Assembly (NCBI GenBank): GCA_002437725.1
Contig: DJRF01000025.1
Coordinates: 19,342-83,341, forward strand
Length of the DNA stretch: 64,000 bases
Origin: Treponema sp. UBA6367
GTDB lineage: Bacteria > Spirochaetota > Spirochaetia > Treponematales > Treponemataceae
Direction of reading: 5' to 3'
Positions 57,686 to 64,000 of this stretch are shown here, piece by piece. The notes under the pieces are model-generated. The model was not told the origin of the DNA, made no database searches, and saw only the letters and a list, made by a program, of their open reading frames with translations. Each line of letters opens with the position of its first letter. Within the stretch, counting starts at the first letter, position 1. Both the position numbers and the translations under genes were made by a program.

Positions 57686-59131
57686 ATGAAAAACATTTTT
57701 TTAACTGACTCAATTGACTCAAAAAACGAATACCTTGAAATTATTTCGCAAACGGCAAAAGCTATAACAGATTCTATTTGCGATAAAAAAGCGTATTCGG
57801 GACCAACTCCGCAAGAATTGAAACAAGTTATTGAGCAAAGCACAATTCTTCCGGAAAAAGGTCTGGGCTGGAAAAATGTTTTTAATCTTACAAAAGAAAA
57901 AATTCTTCCAAACTTGCTAAGAACATCAAGCACAGACTATATGCCCCACTTGCACAGTCCCGCAGTAATAGAAAGCCTTGCTTCAGAGCTTATCATTTCT
58001 GCATTTAATCAGTCTATGGACAGCTGGGATCAGTCTCCTGTGGCAACAGAAATTGAAGTCGAAGTAATTCGACACCTGTGCAATCTTTACGGCTATGACA
58101 AAAAAAGCGATGGTGTTTTTACAAGCGGAGGAAGCCAGTCAAATCAAACAGCAATTATTCTTGCGCGAGATTGTTTTATAAACAGCAAGTTAAATTATGA
58201 TGTAAAAAAATACGGACTTCCGCCAAACTTTGCAAAGTTAAAAATGTACACAAGCGAAATAAGCCATTTTTCTATGGAAAAATCTGCCCACATTTTAGGC
58301 TTGGGGTACGAATCTGTTGTAAAAGTTCCTGTTGATTCTAAAAAGAAAATGGACGCATGCAAGCTAGAGCAGCTAATTGAACAGGACATAAAAAAAGGAA
58401 ATCTTCCTTTTTTGGTAGTTGCAACAATTGGTACAACTGATTTTGGTTCAATAGATCCGCTTAAACCGATAAGTGAAATTTGCAAAAAGCATAATATTTG
58501 GCTTCACGCAGATGCGGCGTATGGAAGCGGCGTTGTTTTGAGCGAAAAATACAAAAATCGTGTAAATGGTCTTAATTTATGCGATTCTATAACTGTAGAT
58601 TTTCATAAAATGTTCTTGTTGCCAATAAGCTGCAGCGCAATGCTTTTAAAGAATGCAGAAAATTTTGATATTCTTACAATTCATGCGGACTACTTGAATC
58701 GCCAGGAAGATGAAGAAGACGGATATACAAACCTTGTAGACAAATCGCTCCAGACGACCAGAAGGTTTGACGCTTTAAAAGTATGGATGTCTTTTCAAAT
58801 ACGCGGAAAAGACGGGTGGTCCGCCTTAATTACAAAAAATATGGAAAATGCAAACTACTTATACAAAATAATTTCAGCAAATCCAGATTTTGAAACTGTA
58901 AACGAGCCTGAAATTTCAAGTGTGGTTTTTAGGCACAAAGCAGGAGACGAGACAAACAGAAAAATCAGGCGGACACTTTTGCACAAGCATGGAATTGTAA
59001 TCGGGCAAACGGTTTCAAATTCTCATGTGTGCTTAAAATTCACGCTCCTAAATCCTCTTATGACAGAACAAAAACTAGAAGAGCTTGTAAACACAATTCA
59101 GGACTGCGCAAAAGGCTGTGCAGAACCTTAA
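57686..59131 (+). CDS. ddc: L-2,4-diaminobutyrate decarboxylase-like PLP enzyme
   Basis: A 481-residue group II PLP decarboxylase. HLHSPAVIESLASELI and GVFTSGGSQSNQTA match the family, HADAAYGSG holds the cofactor Asp, and the PLP Lys is in TVDFHKMFLLP. Together with the aminotransferase nine bases upstream it would make 1,3-diaminopropane, as in Acinetobacter and Vibrio. Other substrates (glutamate, aromatic amino acids) cannot be fully excluded by eye. No carboxynorspermidine gene follows in the window. Confidence 0.82.
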   Translation: MKNIFLTDSIDSKNEYLEIISQTAKAITDSICDKKAYSGPTPQELKQVIEQSTILPEKGLGWKNVFNLTKEKILPNLLRTSSTDYMPHLHSPAVIESLASELIISAFNQSMDSWDQSPVATEIEVEVIRHLCNLYGYDKKSDGVFTSGGSQSNQTAIILARDCFINSKLNYDVKKYGLPPNFAKLKMYTSEISHFSMEKSAHILGLGYESVVKVPVDSKKKMDACKLEQLIEQDIKKGNLPFLVVATIGTTDFGSIDPLKPISEICKKHNIWLHADAAYGSGVVLSEKYKNRVNGLNLCDSITVDFHKMFLLPISCSAMLLKNAENFDILTIHADYLNRQEDEEDGYTNLVDKSLQTTRRFDALKVWMSFQIRGKDGWSALITKNMENANYLYKIISANPDFETVNEPEISSVVFRHKAGDETNRKIRRTLLHKHGIVIGQTVSNSHVCLKFTLLNPLMTEQKLEELVNTIQDCAKGCAEP

Positions 59132-59164
59132 AATTTTTGCATATTTTTTTAGCAATCAATAAAT

Positions 59165-59193
59165 TTGACTTGAAAAAACTACAGTGCTATACT
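59165..59193 (+). promoter_or_regulatory. Leaderless promoter of the GH13 glucosidase gene
   Basis: TTGACT (59165-59170), 17-base spacer, TATACT (59188-59193) with TG before the -10, six bases, ATG at 59200. No ribosome binding site. Confidence 0.75.
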
Positions 59194-59199
59194 TCCGCT

Positions 59200-61113
59200 A
59201 TGACAAGTTCAGAAAAATGGCTAAATAGCGTTTATAGTGATGGTTCTTCTTTTTTTCTATCTAATCCATATCCTAAAAAAGGCGAATCTACAGATATTTT
59301 TTTGCAAGTCCAGGAAAATTCTCCTGTAACAGAAACATATTTGATGGGAAAAATCAACGGAGTTTCTCATCCTCAAAAAATGGAGCCATGTCTTTCCAAA
59401 AATGGACTAAAAAGATTTAAAAAGCAAGTTACTATTTATGAAGACCAGTTTTCATATTATTTTTTTATTGTCACCCCAAAGCAAATATATTACTATACCC
59501 AAGAAGGAATTACGAACTACATTCCAGACGAAGCAAGATGCTTTAGGATTATTACGGATTTTCAATGCGCGCAATGGGTAAAAAATGCCGTTTTTTATCA
59601 AATTTTTCCAGAAAGATTTTTTAATGGAAATCCCCAAAACGATGTAAAAGATGGCGAATACACTTTTGACGGTTTTCCTTCCCAAAAGATTAAAGATTGG
59701 AACAAAAAGCCGGAATCATATAGCAAAGCTCACTGTTTAGACTTTTACGGCGGAGACCTTGAAGGCATAAAGCAAAAAATTCCTTACCTAAAGAAACTTG
59801 GAATAACTGCGCTTTATTTAAATCCAATTTTTTATGCGGCGACGGTTCACAAATACGACTGCTTGGATTACTTTCAAGTAGATCCGCACTTTGGTGGGGA
59901 TAAAGCTTTAGAAGAACTTACAGAAGCCCTTCATAAAAATGGAATAAAAATAATTTTAGACGTTTCAATAAATCATACAGGTACTGCAAATAGATGGTTT
60001 AATAAAGAAGGCGTTTTCTTTCCAAAAACAGAAGGCGCTTACAACAATCCAAATTCAGAAGAACGCGAATACTACTTTTTTAACAAGGATAACACTTACA
60101 AAGCCTGGTTTGATGTACCGACCTTGCCGACATTAAACTATACATCTGAAAAGCTTTGCCAAAAAATCTACAAAGCTCCAGATTCTCTCATAAAAAAATG
60201 GCTAAAACCTCCTTATAATATTGACGGCTGGAGATTCGACGTAGGCGACACAGTTGCAAGAAACAATTACATTCAGCTGCATCACAAATTGTGGCCGGAA
60301 ATCAGAAAAAGCATCAAGGAAGAAAATCCAGACGCATACATAATTGCAGAAGACTGGACAGATTGCTCAGAGTTTTTAAATGGAAACGAATGGGATTCTA
60401 GCATGAATTACTACTCTTCTTGCCGACCAATCCGATGTTTTTACGGGCAACAAGATGTAAACGTCGGAAGAATTGATGAACTAAAAAACAAAATCCATAA
60501 AATGACGGCAAAAGAACTGTCCGCCCAAATAACAGGATTTTTAAGCCGGCTGCCTTACGCAATAACTCAGCTTCAGTTCAATCTTTTAGATAGCCATGAT
60601 GTTGCAAGATTTCACAACGACCCTGCCGTAACAAAACAAGACGTACAAGGAGCCGCAATAATCTTGTTCACGCTGCCAGGCTGCGCAAATGTTTACTATG
60701 GCGATGAAGCAGAAATTGACGGAACCATTACAGAAGTTGAAGGCTGCCGCTACCCTATGCCATGGAGCAAAAACATTGAACAAACCGATTCTTTTAAGCT
60801 GTACTCTAAACTTGCAAGCATAAAAACAGGCAATGAAGCTTTTAAGGAAGGCGGATTTAAAATCCTTTGGAACGAAGGATATGTGATTGCCTTTGCAAGA
60901 TTTACGCCATCTCAAGTTTTTATAACAGTTTGCTCAAACGACACAAAAAATCAAACAATAAAAATTCCGCTTGAAATTTTTGGCTCTTGTTTTAAGCAAA
61001 TAAAACCGCCGAAAATTGATGCGCTAGGGCAAAAAATCAACTGCAAAGTAAAGAAAGGAACTTTACTTATAAAAGTACCTTCAAAAAGTTCTTTTCTTAT
61101 CAGTCTAGATTAA
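59200..61113 (+). CDS. Cytoplasmic GH13 alpha-glucosidase / cyclomaltodextrinase-like enzyme
   Basis: A 637-residue enzyme without signal peptide. A strand-rich N-terminal domain (1-115, CBM34-like) precedes the catalytic barrel: DVSINHTG, nucleophile Asp in DGWRFDVGD, acid/base Glu in IIAEDW, and LLDSHDVARF. A C-terminal beta domain follows. This order fits the neopullulanase / cyclomaltodextrinase / maltogenic group, which hydrolyses short maltodextrins taken up by the cell. I start at ATG 59200 on the strength of the leaderless promoter. The end overlaps the convergent helicase gene by 14 bases. Confidence 0.88.
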   Translation: MTSSEKWLNSVYSDGSSFFLSNPYPKKGESTDIFLQVQENSPVTETYLMGKINGVSHPQKMEPCLSKNGLKRFKKQVTIYEDQFSYYFFIVTPKQIYYYTQEGITNYIPDEARCFRIITDFQCAQWVKNAVFYQIFPERFFNGNPQNDVKDGEYTFDGFPSQKIKDWNKKPESYSKAHCLDFYGGDLEGIKQKIPYLKKLGITALYLNPIFYAATVHKYDCLDYFQVDPHFGGDKALEELTEALHKNGIKIILDVSINHTGTANRWFNKEGVFFPKTEGAYNNPNSEEREYYFFNKDNTYKAWFDVPTLPTLNYTSEKLCQKIYKAPDSLIKKWLKPPYNIDGWRFDVGDTVARNNYIQLHHKLWPEIRKSIKEENPDAYIIAEDWTDCSEFLNGNEWDSSMNYYSSCRPIRCFYGQQDVNVGRIDELKNKIHKMTAKELSAQITGFLSRLPYAITQLQFNLLDSHDVARFHNDPAVTKQDVQGAAIILFTLPGCANVYYGDEAEIDGTITEVEGCRYPMPWSKNIEQTDSFKLYSKLASIKTGNEAFKEGGFKILWNEGYVIAFARFTPSQVFITVCSNDTKNQTIKIPLEIFGSCFKQIKPPKIDALGQKINCKVKKGTLLIKVPSKSSFLISLD

Positions 61114-63610
61114 TTATATCAAGTTTTGAAGATTGGTACTCAGGCATAAACTTTTTTTCTTGACCATTTTCAAACTTGACTAAAATTACAAGCTCTCCTC
61201 CTTCAAGGCTTGATTTTACTATTTGCCCATATCCATAGTCATCATTGTAAATGTTTACGCCCTTTTTCCACTTTGCAAGCAATTCGGCTTTTTCGCTAAA
61301 GCAACAGCTGTTTTCATCGCTATTAGAAATTTTACTGTTTTTTCTGAACGAAAATGGAACATTTCCTACAGGCTCAAAAGTATCTCCCGCTTCAAAAAGA
61401 AAACGGCTAGGAGCAGAAGGCTGTGTTCTGCCGTAAAGACGCCGCATTGAACAGCTGGTTATGTACAGTTCATCCTTTGCCCGGGTTATTCCAACATAAA
61501 ACAGACGTCTTTCTTCTTCAAGCTCTTCTGCAAATTTATCTGGTCTAGGGAATATTCCTTCTTCAAGACCAGTTATAATAACCCTTGAAAATTCCAATCC
61601 TTTTGTATTGTGCAACGTTATAAGTGTAACAGCATCTTTTGCAGATTCATCATCGCTTATTAAACTCCTGTCAAGTTCAATCGAGTCAAGAAAATCAAGC
61701 AATCCTTGTTTTGACAAGCTATAAGGAACAGCGGCATTTATAAGTTCTTGAAGGTTATTTACACGGTTCGTACCATCAGAATCATCCTGAGTTTTGTAAT
61801 AATCAACAAGCCCTGAATCTTCAAGAAATTTTTGCAGAAAAACAGAGAGACTTTCTACAGCTTCAGTTTTTTCTTCTTCAACAGGACAAACAGATATAGA
61901 TTCAAAGTCTTTTAAAACTGAAAAGTCTTTTAAATCAAGCTCTTTTATATCTTCAACTTTTTCAAAGTCGAAAATAATTCTATAAGCAGAATTTGCTTTT
62001 GGCAGAACAATGTCTAAAACTTCCCCTTTCAGGCTAAATTCTCCGCTGCCAGAAACTTTTGGAACTCTAACATAGCCAAGAAGAGTTAATTTTTCTGCGG
62101 TTTTCATGGTATCAAGGCTATTTCCTTTTTCTATTTTTATTACAGATTCCTTGCTTTCAACTTTTTTTGAATTTTCTGATTCGCGGCTTTCTAAAAATGC
62201 CTTCATATCTTTAAAAAGATTAATAAAATCCTTTAATCCTGCCGCTGTCTTTTTTGGCAAAGACGAAATAAGATTTTCCGCAGTTAAAAACAGACTTTCG
62301 CTTTCTAGCAAAGAACCTTTTGATTCTACAAAAGTTTCTATAATATTTTTTCGTGTTGCAGGTCCAATTCCACGAACGGGTTTATTCACAATTCTTTCAA
62401 AAGCAAGCTCGTTTCTGCCATTAGAAAAAAGCAGAAGATATGCCAAAGCGTCTTTTATTTCTTCGCGCTCATAAAACTTTAATGAGCCAACAATTTTATA
62501 TGGAATTTTGCGATGCAAAAATTCTTTTTCAAAACCAAGCGACTGAGCATTTGTTCTGTAAAGCACAGCAAAATCACTGTAGTTTCCGCCTGATTCAACT
62601 GCTTTTTTTATAAGACTTGCACAAAATTCAGATTCTTTATCCTGATTTTCCAAAAAGACTAAAACCGGCTTTGAGCCATTTTCTTTTACAGAAACAAGAG
62701 TTTTTCCAAGCCGCTGAGAATTGTGACTTACAACGGCGTCTGCAGCGGCAAGAATGTTTCCCGTAGAACGATAATTTCTTTCAAGGCGAATTATTTTTGT
62801 CCCTTTAAAACGCTCTGAAAAATCTAGTATATTCTTTACTTCCGCCCCGCGAAATTTGTATATAGACTGGTCATCATCGCCAACCACACAGACGTAAGTT
62901 CCAGAATTTTCTTCAACTCCACTTAAAGCCTGCAAAAGCCTGAATTGGGCGATATTTGAATCCTGATACTCATCAACCATGATGACTTTAAACCTAGATT
63001 GCATATTAAGACGCAATTCCGGCTCAGATTCTAGAATTTTTACAGGTAGCATTATAAGATCACCAAAATCACAGTTTCCAGAAGCACGGAGCCTGTTTTG
63101 ATAACCGCTATAAATCTCTTTTAACTTTCCGTCTTCATCAAATTGGGCTAAATCGTCGTTCGGACCAAGACAATAATCTTTGCAAAGAGCTATTTTTTTA
63201 GCATATTCGCCAGCAACCTTTTTTGTTAAGGAAGGAAAAGCAGCCCGCACTAAGGAAGAAACATCATCGTCATCGCAAACTGTAAAAGCGGAATCAAGAC
63301 CGGCTTTCTGCGCATAACGACGCAAAAACCACGCTCCAAAAGAATGAAAGGTTTTTATCATCGATTTAGAACTTTCCTCTTCCAGCGCAATCGCTCTTTC
63401 TTTCATTTCATTTGCAGCTTTCTTTGTAAAAGTAACCGCAAGAATCGAATATGGAAGCACTTTTTCATGCTGAATAAGGTATGCAATTTTTGTTGTAATT
63501 ACACGAGTTTTCCCAGAACCTGCCCCTGCTAAAATCAAAAGAGGCGAACCCGAATGAATTACAGCTTCTGTTTGCTCAGGATTCAGAGACTTAAGGTATT
63601 CATAAGCCAT
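61100..63610 (-). CDS. UvrD/PcrA-type DNA helicase with an embedded Mfd/UvrB-like domain
   Basis: An 836-residue superfamily 1A 3'-5' helicase. Motif I is LAGAGSGKT (28-36), motif II VDEYQDSN (212-219), motif III VVGDDDQSIYKFRGA (242-256), motif IV LERNYRSTGNI (276-286), motif V TLHNTKGLEF (665-674), motif VI FYVGITRAKDELY (704-716). A Tudor-like end (785-830) is as in PcrA. Unusually, subdomain 2B is interrupted at about 485-580 by IEKGNSLD, then LGYVRVPKV, GEFSLKGEVLDI and AYRIIFDFEKVEDI. That pattern is that of domain 2 of Mfd and UvrB, the part that binds UvrA. A role in nucleotide-excision or transcription-coupled repair is inferred. It starts five bases after rimO. Confidence 0.9.
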   Translation of the reverse strand: MAYEYLKSLNPEQTEAVIHSGSPLLILAGAGSGKTRVITTKIAYLIQHEKVLPYSILAVTFTKKAANEMKERAIALEEESSKSMIKTFHSFGAWFLRRYAQKAGLDSAFTVCDDDDVSSLVRAAFPSLTKKVAGEYAKKIALCKDYCLGPNDDLAQFDEDGKLKEIYSGYQNRLRASGNCDFGDLIMLPVKILESEPELRLNMQSRFKVIMVDEYQDSNIAQFRLLQALSGVEENSGTYVCVVGDDDQSIYKFRGAEVKNILDFSERFKGTKIIRLERNYRSTGNILAAADAVVSHNSQRLGKTLVSVKENGSKPVLVFLENQDKESEFCASLIKKAVESGGNYSDFAVLYRTNAQSLGFEKEFLHRKIPYKIVGSLKFYEREEIKDALAYLLLFSNGRNELAFERIVNKPVRGIGPATRKNIIETFVESKGSLLESESLFLTAENLISSLPKKTAAGLKDFINLFKDMKAFLESRESENSKKVESKESVIKIEKGNSLDTMKTAEKLTLLGYVRVPKVSGSGEFSLKGEVLDIVLPKANSAYRIIFDFEKVEDIKELDLKDFSVLKDFESISVCPVEEEKTEAVESLSVFLQKFLEDSGLVDYYKTQDDSDGTNRVNNLQELINAAVPYSLSKQGLLDFLDSIELDRSLISDDESAKDAVTLITLHNTKGLEFSRVIITGLEEGIFPRPDKFAEELEEERRLFYVGITRAKDELYITSCSMRRLYGRTQPSAPSRFLFEAGDTFEPVGNVPFSFRKNSKISNSDENSCCFSEKAELLAKWKKGVNIYNDDYGYGQIVKSSLEGGELVILVKFENGQEKKFMPEYQSSKLDIINLD

Positions 63611-63615
63611 AAAAA

Positions 63616-64000
63616 TTACTGAACCTCCGGAGCAAAAACCAGCTTGCTATTATTTATAAAACCGTTGCTAAAATTAGAATCGCTTACTAGAATTCCATCT
63701 AAATCAACTGCGCTAGAAGAACAAATTTTTACGCGGACAAAACGCCCTAGCTTTACCAAATCGTTTTCGGTTTTGCTATCTTTTTGGTAGCGGACAACAA
63801 CGCTTCCGTCCACATCAGGAGCTTGAAACCACGCTCTTCCAATTGCGAGTCCCTCTTCGCCTTCTACAATTTCTTCAATCAATACATCAAATTCCTTTCC
63901 GATGTATTTTTTTAAGTGCTGTTCGGTTATTTTTTCTTGTTCACTCGTAAGTTTTTCTGCCCTAGCTTTAGAAACCTTTGCAGAAACCCGATTTTTCATT
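63616..64000 (-). CDS. rimO: Ribosomal protein S12 methylthiotransferase RimO, C-terminal part
   Basis: The 3' end of a gene cut by the window edge; about 128 residues are visible. The sequence RVSAKVSKARAEKLTSEQEK followed by IGKEFDVLIEE and AIGRAWFQAPDVDGSVVV is the end of RimO: the last helices of the radical-SAM part and the TRAM RNA/protein-binding domain. RimO adds a methylthio group to an Asp of ribosomal protein S12. The radical-SAM Cys motif lies outside the window. The ATG at 63999 is probably internal. Directly upstream of the helicase gene on the same strand. Confidence 0.85.
   Translation of the reverse strand, partial: MKNRVSAKVSKARAEKLTSEQEKITEQHLKKYIGKEFDVLIEEIVEGEEGLAIGRAWFQAPDVDGSVVVRYQKDSKTENDLVKLGRFVRVKICSSSAVDLDGILVSDSNFSNGFINNSKLVFAPEVQ

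Noticed and set aside
1..64000. tRNA, rRNA, CRISPR array or prophage
   Set aside because: I looked for cloverleaf-like sequences with the GTTCAA-type T arm, regular spaced repeats, and integrase or phage genes, and saw none; the repeats found are dispersed, not arrayed.

Overview
The window looks like a chromosomal segment of a host-associated spirochaete, most likely a Treponema. The DNA is AT-rich. Gene content and order point the same way: carD followed by a fused ispDF, a giant spirochaetal coiled-coil protein, a pair of P13-like membrane proteins, a class III adenylate cyclase with a membrane sensor, and lptCAB-like genes. I cannot name the species. There are 46 protein genes (one a leader peptide, one cut by the right edge). 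I saw no rRNA, tRNA, CRISPR array, phage or transposase gene.

Layout. 0.2-2.2 kb: acetolactate synthase (ilvB) behind a classical branched-chain attenuator with its own Leu/Val-rich leader peptide. 2.3-5 kb: a P-type metal ATPase with two small partners. 5.1-12.3 kb: an NFACT/RqcH-like protein, a DEAD-box helicase, carD-ispDF and a secreted alpha-amylase. 12.4-17.4 kb: the giant coiled-coil protein and a HAD hydrolase. 17.6-30.5 kb, all minus strand: a very large 2-hydroxyacyl-CoA dehydratase activase-type protein, an exported protein, an exported TPR protein, an outer-membrane barrel candidate and ExbB-ExbD-TonB. 30.6-36.6 kb: adenylate cyclase with a coiled-coil membrane partner, divergent from murJ and an M24 peptidase. 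36.7-42.6 kb: envelope proteins (two P13-like, a large TPR protein, a LamG/FN3 protein). 42.6-48.6 kb: uvrC, lptC-lptA-lptB and rny. 48.7-55 kb: two small envelope genes, then a gatCAB operon with three orphan genes. 55.1-61.1 kb: a D-2-hydroxyacid dehydrogenase, the diaminobutyrate aminotransferase and decarboxylase pair behind a structured leader, and a cytoplasmic GH13 glucosidase. 61.1-64 kb: a UvrD/PcrA-type helicase and the 3' end of rimO.

Three themes stand out. First, the UvrD-like helicase carries, inside its 2B subdomain, a stretch that reads like the UvrA-binding domain 2 of Mfd and UvrB; I do not know of such a fusion. Second, many genes have a near-consensus promoter with the -10 only 6-9 bases before the start codon and no ribosome binding site, so leaderless or almost leaderless mRNAs look common. 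Third, a family of short intergenic repeats with terminal inverted repeats sits directly against stop codons through the window and carries a nested hairpin whose stems differ between copies but stay paired.

All function calls come from reading the translated sequence and from memory of the families. No search or structure prediction was run.
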